Source of the DNA: CAVRTJ01 sp964507185
GTDB lineage: Bacteria; Acidobacteriota; UBA4820; DSQY01
DNA: 64,000 bases
Direction: 5' to 3'
Assembly (NCBI GenBank): GCA_964507185.1
Contig: CAZDOY010000010.1
Coordinates: 1 to 64,000 of the forward strand
The position numbers were made by a program, and so were the translations under genes. The notes beneath the pieces were generated by a model. It saw only the letters and a list, made by a program, of their open reading frames with translations, did not search any database and was not told the origin of the DNA. Numbering within the stretch: position 1 is the first letter of the stretch; every line of letters begins with the position of its first letter. Positions 34,970 to 42,575 of this stretch are shown piece after piece.

Positions 34970-35217
34970 TAAGCTGCCGCGAACTCGCCGATTTCATACG
35001 GGCCTACCTGGACGGGGAACTCGCCTTCAGGGAGAGGGTGGCCTTCAAAACGCACCTCGCCCTGTGCGCCGACTGCCGTGCCTACCTCAAGACCTACGAG
35101 GAAACCGTGCGCATGGGCAAGCAGGTCTTCGAGGAGGACGCCGACGAAATCCCCGAAGAGGTCCCCGAAGATCTCGTCCAGGCCATCCTCGAATCCCGAA
35201 AGAAACTCTGGCCTTAA
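34966..35217 (+). CDS. Soluble zinc-binding anti-sigma factor (ZAS family)
   Basis: An 83-residue protein with the anti-sigma zinc motif: Cys4 in ISCRELADFI, then H-x3-C-x2-C (HLALCADC). It has no membrane segment, like RsrA, so it may sense a redox or metal signal through the Cys/His site. It is translationally coupled to the sigma gene by a 4-nt overlap. The C-terminal third is acidic (FEEDADEIPEEVPEDL). Confidence 0.88.
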   Translation: MISCRELADFIRAYLDGELAFRERVAFKTHLALCADCRAYLKTYEETVRMGKQVFEEDADEIPEEVPEDLVQAILESRKKLWP

Positions 35218-35239
35218 AATCCACCCTGCGGGTGGATTT
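35217..35239 (+). terminator. Hairpin terminator after sigma/anti-sigma
   Basis: Perfect 10-bp stem AAATCCACCC / GGGTGGATTT with a TGC loop, starting on the last base of the anti-sigma stop codon. The downstream T-run is part of the stem, so it is a symmetric type like the one at 27134. Confidence 0.7.
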
Positions 35240-35257
35240 AATAGGGCCTGTCGGCCT

Positions 35258-35582
35258 TCAAGATACGAAAGGCGGCCGCTCTTCGAGGCTCTGCATTGGA
35301 TATATGTACAGTTTGGAACGTGATCCAGTGACCGGGTGATCCAGTGACCGAGTCGCGGGCAGCCCTTCGAAGGCCCGTCCCCACCGTCTTGCTTTCTTTC
35401 AGCCTTTAGCCCTTCGGCCTTAGCCCTTGGGAGACAATGTCCTCCGCATCCACATCCGCCTCAACCCTTCCCCTGACGGCGCGGTGAGGGGGGCAAGAGT
35501 TAAGGGTAAAGTCGCAATCCCAAATCCACAATGCCAATTCCCGAATTGCTTTCTCACCGCCTCGCTGTCTCATTGTGAATAC
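35258..35582. repeat. Composite intergenic repeat, copy 5
   Basis: Octamer array GTGATCCA/GTGACCGG at 35320-35353, AGCCCTTCGAAGGCCCGTCC at 35361-35380, TTTAGCCCTTCGGCCTTAGC with CCTTGGGAGACAATGTCC at 35405-35442, AATCCCA heptamers at 35515-35546, and a TTCTCACCGCCTCGCTGTCT module with CATTGTGAA at 35551-35579. The gene-free stretch 35240-35588 holds nothing else. Confidence 0.8.
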
Positions 35583-35588
35583 CCGGTG

Positions 35589-36446
35589 TCAGTCGAACGT
35601 GACGGCGGAAAACATGCCCTCGGCGATCCAGGTGCGGAACCACTTGAAGATTTTCTGGTTGCTTTCCGAGGCCTTCAGTTTTGCAGCAGCTTCGGCCACC
35701 GCCTCGCCCAGCGTAGCGCCCCGAACCAGCGCCTGGAGCAGGCCGAACTCGGCGCGCGTCATGGACAGGTGATAGACGGAGTAGTCGCGCCGGTAGACGG
35801 CGACCCACGTGGCCCGGCGCCGGGGCTTCGGCGCGGGGTATTCGCGCTTCGCCGCATCCACCTGCTGGATGACGTCGTGCTTGAGGGACAGAAGCCTGAA
35901 GGCCGCGATGGGCTTCAGACGTGCCGCCACCCAGGCGTCCGGAGCAACGTCCCGGACGTCTTCCGGCTTGAGGACGGCCGCCTCCGTTTCGTCGAAGGCT
36001 TCCGTGACGGCCAGCTCGAAACGCGCCAGGTCGTGGAGGAAGCCCGCGTTCTCTTTGTCCGGGTCCTCGAGGAGGAACTCCGGCACGTGGTCGCCGAGCC
36101 GGTTGAGCGTGTAGCTGCGCGAGGGATACGCCTGCACGTACTCTCGCACGAAGTCTTCGAAGGCGTCCTCCCCCAGAAAGTGCGCGAGCGCGGGATAGTC
36201 CGACTGCAGGGCCTCCACCATGCGCAGAAGGTACATGCCGTGGTAGATTCCCACGCGCTCGGCCGGGGTGAGCGAGTGGGAGGGTTTCACCAGTTCGTCG
36301 AGCCGCCCGGCTCCGAATTCCTTTTCGGCGTCTCCCGACCCGATGGCTTCCTCAACGTCGCCGGGATGGACGATGACGGCCTGCATCCAGCGTTGCACCT
36401 TGTCCAGGTGGATGTCGGCCCCGGTGTTACGTTTCTCATGCCGCAT
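35589..36446 (-). CDS. bufC: DUF2063 partner protein of the MNIO enzyme (BufC/HvfC-like)
   Basis: A 285-residue soluble protein. The N-terminal half (about 10-110) is the DUF2063 domain: QRWMQAVIVHPG, RVGIYHGMYLLRMVEALQSD and YPALAHFLGEDAFEDFVREY. In MNIO-driven RiPP loci this protein delivers the precursor to the DUF692 enzyme. The C-terminal half (about 190-285) is the second, less conserved domain (FRLLSLKHDVIQQVDAAKRE). Its start lies 11 nt inside the DUF692 gene, so the two are translated together. It is the last gene of the minus-strand operon. Confidence 0.87.
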   Translation of the reverse strand: MRHEKRNTGADIHLDKVQRWMQAVIVHPGDVEEAIGSGDAEKEFGAGRLDELVKPSHSLTPAERVGIYHGMYLLRMVEALQSDYPALAHFLGEDAFEDFVREYVQAYPSRSYTLNRLGDHVPEFLLEDPDKENAGFLHDLARFELAVTEAFDETEAAVLKPEDVRDVAPDAWVAARLKPIAAFRLLSLKHDVIQQVDAAKREYPAPKPRRRATWVAVYRRDYSVYHLSMTRAEFGLLQALVRGATLGEAVAEAAAKLKASESNQKIFKWFRTWIAEGMFSAVTFD

Positions 36447-37281
36447 GGCTGGCCTCCTGTTCCCGCCAGGTTCTGGCCTTCATGATCTCGTTGTAGACCA
36501 CTTCGAAAGGCGGTATGTTCGCGTCCCATTCCAGCAGCGTCGCACGAAGCCCGACCTGCTTGATCGTATGGCCGAACAGCTCCCAGACCGGGTCCACCAC
36601 GTAGTCCGAGTGCGTATCCAGGATGTGCGTCCCGCAGTGCGTGTGGCCGGCCAGGTGATAGTGACACACCCGGTCGCCCGGTATGTTGTCGATGTACTCG
36701 ACGGGGTCGAAGCCGTGGTTGAAAGCGCTGACGTAGACGTTGTTCACGTCAAACAGAAGGCCGCAGTCTGCCTCCTCGGCCATCCGCGCAATGAACTCCC
36801 ACTCGGGCATGCTCGAGGGCACGAACTCGAGGTAGGTGGACGCGTTCTCCAGCACGAGCGGACGCTCGAGGTAGTCTTGGATCGTGCGGATGCGGGACAC
36901 CACGTGCCTCAGCGTCTCTTCGTTGTAGGGAAGGGGCAGCAGGTCGTGGGTGTTGCGCCCCACAACGCCCGTCCAACAGACGTGGTCCGAGACCCAGCGC
37001 GCCTTTGTTCTCTCGGCCAGGGCCTTGACCTTGTCCAGGTAGCCGAAGTTGATGGGGTCCGTGCTGCCCACGGACATGGACACCCCGTGCATGACGATGG
37101 GATAGCGCTCCGCCACCTGGTCCAGGATGAACAGCGGCCGTCCGCCCGTGTCCAGGTAGTTCTCCGTGAGGATCTCGAAGAACCCCACGTCGGGATTTTC
37201 CCTCAGGATGTGGGTGAAGTGGGTGGTCCTGAGCCCGATGCCAAGCCCCAGGTCTTCGAATCCCCAACGGTTAGGTTTCAT
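36436..37281 (-). CDS. bufB: MNIO (DUF692) multinuclear iron oxidase, BufB/HvfB-like
   Basis: A 281-residue TIM-barrel enzyme of the multinuclear non-haem iron family (relative of MbnB), expected to oxidise Cys residues of the precursor to oxazolone-thioamide or thiooxazole groups. The iron-ligand blocks are all present: MHGVSMSVGS (His65), WVSDHVCW (Asp99, His100), VLENASTYL (Glu145, Asn146), LLFDVNNVYVSAFNHGFD (Asp178, Asn181, His189), HYHLAGHTHCG (His207, His209, His213), LDTHSDYV (Asp222, His224) and LLEWDANIPPF (Glu251, Asp253). Length is normal. It is 66 nt downstream of the precursor gene and overlaps the DUF2063 gene by 11 nt. The modification type is inference from family. Confidence 0.93.
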   Translation of the reverse strand: MKPNRWGFEDLGLGIGLRTTHFTHILRENPDVGFFEILTENYLDTGGRPLFILDQVAERYPIVMHGVSMSVGSTDPINFGYLDKVKALAERTKARWVSDHVCWTGVVGRNTHDLLPLPYNEETLRHVVSRIRTIQDYLERPLVLENASTYLEFVPSSMPEWEFIARMAEEADCGLLFDVNNVYVSAFNHGFDPVEYIDNIPGDRVCHYHLAGHTHCGTHILDTHSDYVVDPVWELFGHTIKQVGLRATLLEWDANIPPFEVVYNEIMKARTWREQEASHAA

Positions 37282-37347
37282 GTCTGCCTCCAGGATGCGG
37301 GGCCGCGGTCTGCAGCCGCGGCCCCGCCGGTTGTCCGTTGTCTCCGT

Positions 37348-37794
37348 TCAGGCCGCGTGCTTAAGGGGCACCTGGCAGCCGCCCTTGCCCTTGCAGGAAT
37401 TCTTGCCCGCGCAGCTGTTGGCCGTCGTCTTGCAGCCGCCCAAACCCTTGCAGGCGTTCTGACCTTTGCACGAGTGTTTGGCCGAGGGCGAGGCGCAGCC
37501 GCCCTTGCCCTTGCAGGAGTTCTTGCCCGCGCAACCGTTGTCGCCGGCCTTGCAGTTCCCCTTGCCCTTACAGGCGTTCATGCCCTTGCAGACGTGGCGA
37601 TCGGAGCTCTTGGGCGCAGTCTTCTGGCCGCCCGCGGAGCCGCACCCGCTCTTGCCGCCGCAGCCGTTGCTCATGACGCCGCTGGAGGCGCTCTTCGTGG
37701 CCGGGGTGGCGCTCACCGGGGTGACCGCCGTGAATCCCGCCATCAGGCCCGCAACCGCCGCATTCAGTACCAGTGCCTTCACTTTGCGATTCAT
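37348..37794 (-). CDS. bufA: Bufferin-type Cys-rich RiPP precursor (secreted metallophore)
   Basis: A 148-residue precursor. GAGGAG precedes the ATG at 37794. Residues 1-29 are a signal peptide (cut near VSA-T), which acts as leader in bufferins. The core has 14 Cys: Cys45 and 51, then four C-x5-C-x5-C blocks (69-75-81, 88-94-100, 109-115-121, 128-134-140) built on CKGxNxCKGxGxC. Blocks 3-4 repeat blocks 1-2 with an exact 40-residue period. The core is full of Lys, Gly, Asn and Ser with no hydrophobic core, as expected for a flexible metal chelator. Known bufferins bind copper in the periplasm after MNIO modification; copper here is inference. It has its own candidate promoter at 38017-38042 and a 220-nt leader. 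Confidence 0.9.
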   Translation of the reverse strand: MNRKVKALVLNAAVAGLMAGFTAVTPVSATPATKSASSGVMSNGCGGKSGCGSAGGQKTAPKSSDRHVCKGMNACKGKGNCKAGDNGCAGKNSCKGKGGCASPSAKHSCKGQNACKGLGGCKTTANSCAGKNSCKGKGGCQVPLKHAA

Positions 37795-37886
37795 CGTCGC
37801 TCCTCTCTTCTTTGTGACCGCCGCCACCTTTCGGCCGGGGCGGCATCAGAGGCTCTCGCCTCGATCTTCCGTGGTTGGTCCGCTCT

Positions 37887-37914
37887 ATCCAAGAACCGGT
37901 CCGCGGGCTTGGAT
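37887..37914 (-). other. Stem-loop in the bufA leader
   Basis: Arms ATCCAAG (37887-37893) and CTTGGAT (37908-37914) with a 14-nt G+C-rich loop, in the untranslated leader about 95 nt before bufA. Its role is unknown; it may be a stability or regulatory hairpin. Confidence 0.4.
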
Positions 37915-38016
37915 CCGCCGCGGTGTCCGGGAGATACTCTATTGGCGGTCGGCTCACCTCCTTTCGTTCTCGAAAACAAACGTTTCGTCAGCCCATCCGT
38001 TTTCTGCAGTCTTTTG

Positions 38017-38042
38017 GATGACGACCGCGCGAAAAAGGTTAC
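38017..38042 (-). promoter_or_regulatory. Candidate ECF-type promoter of bufA
   Basis: Read on the minus strand: GTAACC (38042-38037), 16 nt, CATC (38020-38017). The identical arrangement, GTAACCTTT and CATC at the same spacing, lies upstream of doxX. GTAACC is the -35 type reported for SigF-like ECF promoters of bufferin genes in Caulobacter (family knowledge, recalled). Confidence 0.6.
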
Positions 38043-38068
38043 ACATGCCGCCGCTCCAGCACCGGCCG

Positions 38069-38560
38069 TCACCGGCCGCCTTTCTTACCGCCGAAGATCC
38101 ACCGTTTCAGGAGCGCGTCCAGGCTCACCACTCCCGGTCCGTAGAAGGCCAGCCACAAGAGGAAAATGAGAAGGGTAAAGGCCAGGACGTTGGCCGGACC
38201 CGTGTTGCTCGCCATGGTCCAGGAGATGAGGAAGGCCTGCCTGTCGGCCGTGAGAAGGGCCACCACCATGGTCACCGACAGCCCCATCGCGCAGAGCCGC
38301 GTCAGGAGGCCCGCAACGATGAAGCTGCCACCCACAAGTTCGAGGCTGGCCACGATGAACGCGTTCACGGTCGGGAATGGGATACCGAGCGTGTGGAAAA
38401 ACTCCACGATCCTGGAAAAGTGCTGCCACTTGCCCCAGCCCGTCTGCATGAACGTAAGCCCTACCACGACCCGCGTCGCCAGGGGAGCGATGAAGGCCAC
38501 CTTCTCCGCCGCACCCAGACCGAGCCGGGCCGGTTTTCTCATGAACGAATTAAGCGCCAT
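38069..38560 (-). CDS. DoxX-family membrane protein (BufD-like)
   Basis: A 163-residue protein with four hydrophobic segments (about 25-45, 65-90, 93-112, 122-142). The DoxX pattern is clear: ATRVVVGLTFMQTGWGKWQH, then LGIPFPTVNAFIVASLELVG and GGSFIVAGLLTRLCAMGLSV. Start at 38560 after AAGGAGAGG. DoxX proteins are regular members of bufferin and other metal or thiol-stress operons, probably in membrane redox or electron flow. It is first in the locus and reads toward bufA, 274 nt downstream. Confidence 0.88.
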   Translation of the reverse strand: MALNSFMRKPARLGLGAAEKVAFIAPLATRVVVGLTFMQTGWGKWQHFSRIVEFFHTLGIPFPTVNAFIVASLELVGGSFIVAGLLTRLCAMGLSVTMVVALLTADRQAFLISWTMASNTGPANVLAFTLLIFLLWLAFYGPGVVSLDALLKRWIFGGKKGGR

Positions 38561-38610
38561 GGTCCTCTCCTTGAAGCATTCGCCGGTCTCTCCAACCGAT
38601 CTGGCCCTTC

Positions 38611-38636
38611 GATGTCGATCGGAGGCCAAAGGTTAC
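38611..38636 (-). promoter_or_regulatory. Candidate ECF-type promoter of doxX
   Basis: Minus strand: GTAACC (38636-38631), 16 nt, CATC (38614-38611), about 50 nt before the doxX start. The -35 box extends to GTAACCTTT as at bufA, and CATCGAAG resembles CATCCAAA there. Confidence 0.6.
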
Positions 38637-38753
38637 GAAGCCTTCTTGGAGAAAGAAAGGCAAGAAACCTCGCCGCCGGAGAGTGATTCTATTGTGTTTA
38701 ACAGGGAAAATCGCCCGACCATTCCACGCCGCCCGGCGTCCGAAGGCCCGGGA

Positions 38754-39125
38754 TTACCGGGTCTTTGCCGCCCGGCGTCCGAAAACCCAGGCGTAGGCGG
38801 CCGCATTGACGGCCAGCACTAGGATTCCCAGGGCGACCTGGATCTCGCGCGTAAGGTTGGGGGGATAGAGTACCGGCAGCAGATAATGTGCGATGAAATC
38901 GCCCCGGTACGCGGTGCCGCCGCCTTTCAGTCTGAGCCAGTTTTCCAGCGGTGTCAGCGGGCAGATCCAGCCCGAGAATTCGATCCATGCGCCCCATAGA
39001 AGCGCTGGAAGATGCAGAAATACGAGCCGCCGGCGCCGAACGACCAGGAGACCGCCGAACACGACGAAGAGTACAAAAGTCGAGTGAAAGAGGACGATGA
39101 GGTCGGCCAGCCGTCGATAAAGCAT
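38754..39125 (-). CDS. DUF2784 membrane protein
   Basis: A 123-residue protein with about four hydrophobic segments. It fits DUF2784: LYRRLADLIVLFHSTFVLFV, PALLWGAWIEFSGWICPLTP, LENWLRLKGG and DFIAHYLLPVLYPP. The family is uncharacterised. The start at 39125 has no strong ribosome site. It lies between the radical SAM gene (60 nt upstream) and doxX (193 nt downstream), all on the minus strand, so it may be part of the extended bufferin neighbourhood. Confidence 0.82.
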   Translation of the reverse strand: MLYRRLADLIVLFHSTFVLFVVFGGLLVVRRRRLVFLHLPALLWGAWIEFSGWICPLTPLENWLRLKGGGTAYRGDFIAHYLLPVLYPPNLTREIQVALGILVLAVNAAAYAWVFGRRAAKTR

Positions 39126-39185
39126 GCTTTGACTTCCCGGGATGCTGAAATGGATGCCGGGGGTCCCTCGTTCCTTCCTCCCGGG

Positions 39186-40088
39186 TCAGCTATCGACCAC
39201 GCCGTACATCTGGTCGGGGGCCAGAACGTCCGGGAACCGTCCTCGCAGCCCGGCCCGCGTCTCGTAGCACAGGTGGCAGGCGTCGGCGTATCTGTCCGCG
39301 TGCGGAACACGGTACCGCTTCACCAGGCCGGCGGGGCCGCCGGAAAGAAGCGGACCCGTCACCGGGCCGGCATCCGGATCATAGGTCCCGACAATCTGCT
39401 TCAGCGTGTCGCGGAACACGTTGCCGATGGCCACGCCCTGGCACACGTGGACGAAACCCAGCGGGTCCACGTGAACCCGGCCGGGCCGGCGCAGGTCCTC
39501 GTGCGGGCACTCCGTGAAGGTGCGCCAGGCCTGCGGGGGTGAACGCCCGGCTAGCTTCTCCGAGGCCCGCCCTTTGAACATGACACCGCATTCCCCGGCG
39601 GGGATCGTTCCCACTACCCCGGCCGCATCGACGGCCTCGGGCTGGGCGATGGTCAGAATCTCCGTCCGGATGCCGAGTTTCTCCGCGGCCTTTTGTGCGT
39701 GGCGGACCCGTTTGCTCATCACCTCGTTGGAGTGATACAGGTCTCCGCTGATCGAGAGGCAGGCGATCTCCTTTTTGAAGGGTTGCAGCCAGCGAAGGGC
39801 GTCCCCGGCATCCGTCGCCCAGTAAGCGTTGGAGACCAGTCCCACGTCGAAACCTTTCCGCCTGGCCAGCGTCACCCCTTCGAGAAGAACGGGGTAAAAG
39901 AGAAACGGCTCTCCGCCCTCGAAGTCGATCCTCCGAACCGTTCCGAGTTCCCGGGCCTGGTTCAGGATCTTCCGGATCGTGCGCACAGTCATCGTTCCCG
40001 TCTGCCACGGGCTCCCCCAGACGAAGCAGTGGTCGCACTCGTAGGTGCACTGATAAGTGAGAAGCAAGTGGATGCCATTCAACGTCAT
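39186..40088 (-). CDS. Radical SAM protein with C-terminal cysteines, unknown substrate
   Basis: A 300-residue radical SAM protein. The cluster motif is CTYECDHC (CxxxCxxC) right at the N terminus (LLLTYQCTYECDHCFVWGSP), followed by the SAM-binding IDFEGGEPFLFYP. The C-terminal part has more Cys (FTECPHEDL, FVHVCQG, DACHLC), which may hold an auxiliary cluster like SPASM enzymes; many such proteins modify peptides. The ATG at 40088 gives the normal N terminus; a GTG at 40139 in frame is possible. Not a family I can name further. Confidence 0.8.
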   Translation of the reverse strand: MTLNGIHLLLTYQCTYECDHCFVWGSPWQTGTMTVRTIRKILNQARELGTVRRIDFEGGEPFLFYPVLLEGVTLARRKGFDVGLVSNAYWATDAGDALRWLQPFKKEIACLSISGDLYHSNEVMSKRVRHAQKAAEKLGIRTEILTIAQPEAVDAAGVVGTIPAGECGVMFKGRASEKLAGRSPPQAWRTFTECPHEDLRRPGRVHVDPLGFVHVCQGVAIGNVFRDTLKQIVGTYDPDAGPVTGPLLSGGPAGLVKRYRVPHADRYADACHLCYETRAGLRGRFPDVLAPDQMYGVVDS

Positions 40089-40139
40089 GGCCTGCACCCC
40101 GGCGCTCGCGGCGCCTGCAATTCTCCCCGCGGCCGGCAC

Positions 40140-40574
40140 GCTCTGACCGACGTCGCGAAGAGAGGCCTACCAAGCCCTAAACATACTTTAACGTCCGCAG
40201 GGAGAAGGCGCCAGTAGAACCGAAAGAGGTAAGCCTGACCGCCGGTCTGCGGGATTTCTTTCCTGTGGAGGGGTTCCCGGCATGTTTTCGCAACGTCTTG
40301 CTAACCGCGAGTTCATGCCTGCTGTACGTCGCCGTTCTCGCGTCGCCAGCACAGGCGCCCAAGAAGACCGCTTCGGTCCTGGAAAAAGGCTGGACCGCCT
40401 CCTCGCGGGGAGGTGGTCCTCGGCGTTCAGCGGTTCCGCCGGTACTCCCGATCCCTTCATAAGCGGGACTCGCCTTGACGGCTGCCCGCTTAAGACCTAG
40501 TGTGCAGAAGAGGCGGGCTCGCCTGCGGCGAGCCGCACCGGAAAGGCCGGCCTGAAGAGGAGGGATTGCGACCC
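40140..40574. other. Intergenic region, no firm gene
   Basis: 435 nt between the divergent radical SAM and beta-helix genes. Two overlapping short frames start here (GTG 40265, ATG 40282, the latter behind GGAGGGG), but neither product looks like a protein family and they exclude each other. No clear terminator or riboswitch. Confidence 0.45.
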
Positions 40575-42119
40575 ATGCGGTTGCGAAGTCTTATACCGGC
40601 GGTCGTCTGTGCCGTTCTGATCGCCCCCGCGGCGAGGGCCCAGACTCCGAATCCCTGGGTCATCTCGACGCCCGTCGCCGTCACGCAGCCCATGGAGGTT
40701 CAGGACGTCGTGATCGTCTCGGGCGGAGACCTCCTCGTCTCGAGCGTGCCCGAGCCCGGCTTCCGCATCGCGGGCAGCTTCACGGTGACCGGCACGGGCC
40801 GCGCCCGCTTCACCCAGTCGGTCGTCAAGGTCATGAGCACGTTCAACGGACAGTACCAGCTTGCCGTGGCCGGGTCGGGTGTGCTGACCGTCGACCACTG
40901 CACGTATTCGGTCCCGGCCGGCGTCCAGCACGCGCTGGTTTCCGCAGAGAGCGGGCGGATCGAGGTTTCGGATTCGGACTGCTCCTTCCTCCAGTTCGTC
41001 GCCGCGGGACAGTCCGAATTCACCGCCGAACGCCTGAACGGCATGTTCGAATGCATCGTCCAGGACGATGCATCCCTTTCGCTGACGGACATCCCGCGCG
41101 AGGCCGGGGCGGGGAGTCTCTGGGTCTGGCCGACCTTCATGCCCGGAAGCCGCGCCGTCTACTCGCCTCCCCTCCCGGGCTTCATCGACGACTACGCCTT
41201 CCCGCTGGCTGACGCCACCGGCATCCTGGACACATTCCGGATCACGCGCTGCGACGTCCGGCTCTGGCCGCTCCTCGTGCGCGAAGGTTCCGACCTCACC
41301 CTGCGAAACATCTCCGCGGACAACTGGGTGGTCGTCGGCCTTCACCTGCCTTCGGACACCTCCGTCTCGGGTCTCTTCAACGGCCGGACCTACGCCGACA
41401 CCACTCTCCCGCTGGCCGACCGAACCCTGCGCCTGCAGAACGCCTCCGTCGACACGTGGAACCTGTACCCGGAAAAGGACGCTCACGTCGACGTCAGCGG
41501 CTCGGTCATCGGGGAGATGCTGGCCATGGACGACGCATCGGTCACGTTGACGGACACCACCGTCGACGGCAGCGGGGGCTTCTTCGCCGTCCAGAACGAC
41601 GCGGTGCTGGAGGCCGACGGCTGCACCTTCACCTGCGACGTCCAGACCACGGGATCCGCCTCGGCGGTATTCCGCGACTGCGCGCTCCTCCCCTATCCCC
41701 AGGACCCCACGGGGACGTACACGCGCCTCGGCATCTACGACAAGTCGGTCGCGCACCTCGACCGGACGAGCGTGCTCACCAACCCCGTGCTGGGCCAACA
41801 GGCCGAGGCGGTTTTCACGTGGATCACCGACCTGCCGCCGCGCCCCCCCGGCAAGGGCGACCGGTTCGACCTCCACGGCTACGCAGCCGTCTACAGCCTC
41901 GATCCCGCCATCGCATTGAAAAAGTGGAAACTGAAAAAGCACCGGGTGGGTGGTTCCAACACGCGCCGCATCGGCAAGGGGCGATCCAACGTCGAAAACG
42001 GCTACCTGGGCACATGGAAAGGCCGCAAGCCCCGCGCAGACTTCGAGCTGACCCTTAAGATCAAGGATACCCAGGGCAGGATTTTCGAGAGCGTGACCAC
42101 CGTGCCGGGAGCACCGTAG
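40575..42119 (+). CDS. Secreted right-handed beta-helix-like protein
   Basis: A 514-residue exported protein. AGGAGGG precedes the ATG at 40575; the frame opens earlier without support. Signal peptide at residues 1-23 (ending ARAQ). The body is a long run of short beta-strands with ladder-like spacing of polar and small residues (for example GGDLLVSSVPEPGFRIAG and DASVTLTDTTVDGSGGFFAV), as in pectate-lyase-like solenoids. No catalytic pattern is seen. A Lys-rich strand pair near 460-480 ends the protein. Function unknown; a surface or periplasmic structural or binding role is likely. Confidence 0.72.
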   Translation: MRLRSLIPAVVCAVLIAPAARAQTPNPWVISTPVAVTQPMEVQDVVIVSGGDLLVSSVPEPGFRIAGSFTVTGTGRARFTQSVVKVMSTFNGQYQLAVAGSGVLTVDHCTYSVPAGVQHALVSAESGRIEVSDSDCSFLQFVAAGQSEFTAERLNGMFECIVQDDASLSLTDIPREAGAGSLWVWPTFMPGSRAVYSPPLPGFIDDYAFPLADATGILDTFRITRCDVRLWPLLVREGSDLTLRNISADNWVVVGLHLPSDTSVSGLFNGRTYADTTLPLADRTLRLQNASVDTWNLYPEKDAHVDVSGSVIGEMLAMDDASVTLTDTTVDGSGGFFAVQNDAVLEADGCTFTCDVQTTGSASAVFRDCALLPYPQDPTGTYTRLGIYDKSVAHLDRTSVLTNPVLGQQAEAVFTWITDLPPRPPGKGDRFDLHGYAAVYSLDPAIALKKWKLKKHRVGGSNTRRIGKGRSNVENGYLGTWKGRKPRADFELTLKIKDTQGRIFESVTTVPGAP

Positions 42120-42189
42120 GAGCGCCTCTTTTCGGTGAGTCGCATGACCCGCGGTATTCGGCGGCTTCAGATCCCTTCCCCGCGGCCGT

Positions 42190-42555
42190 CTAGCACGCGA
42201 CTCCGCGGTCGGGGCCGGGGCCTTCGAGTTCGTCCAGGAGGGCCACGGCGCGGCGCAGGTGCGGGATGACGATGGAGCCGCCCACCACCAGCGCCACGTT
42301 GAAGGCCTCGAACAGCTCGGCCCTGGTACAGCCCTCCTCGCGGCAGCGGATCACGTGGTAGGCGATGCAGTCGTCGCACCTGAGGACCATGGACGAACTC
42401 AAACCCATCAGCTCCAGCGTCTTGGCCGGCAGGGCGCCCTCCTTGTAGGCCTGCGTGTCCAGGTTGAAGAAGCGCTGGATGCCCTTGTGCCCCTCGCCAA
42501 GGATGCGCTCGTTCATCTGTTCCCGGAATGCCCGGAACTCCTCCAGTTTTCCCAT
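42190..42555 (-). CDS. Carboxymuconolactone decarboxylase / AhpD-like protein
   Basis: A 121-residue all-helical protein of the AhpD-like family. The redox motif CxxC-x3-H is complete (RCDDCIAYHVIRC), which in AhpD supports peroxidase-type thiol chemistry rather than decarboxylation. An N-terminal helix and the family pattern GALPAKTLELMGLSSSMVLR are present. It probably forms a multimer. Start at 42555 just upstream of repeat copy 6. It is convergent with the beta-helix gene. Confidence 0.87.
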   Translation of the reverse strand: MGKLEEFRAFREQMNERILGEGHKGIQRFFNLDTQAYKEGALPAKTLELMGLSSSMVLRCDDCIAYHVIRCREEGCTRAELFEAFNVALVVGGSIVIPHLRRAVALLDELEGPGPDRGVAC

Positions 42556-42575
42556 CGCTCGCTCCGTATTTTACG

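Noticed and set aside
36268..38169. A 633-codon open frame on the plus strand across the bufferin genes
   Set aside because: Its low-complexity Ala/Leu repeats are the reverse complement of the CKG repeats; the minus-strand genes have ribosome sites and family motifs.
40265..40500. Two overlapping small frames before the beta-helix gene; one looks like a signal peptide, the other has GGAGGGG
   Set aside because: Neither continues into a protein-like sequence, and they exclude each other; kept only as an intergenic note.
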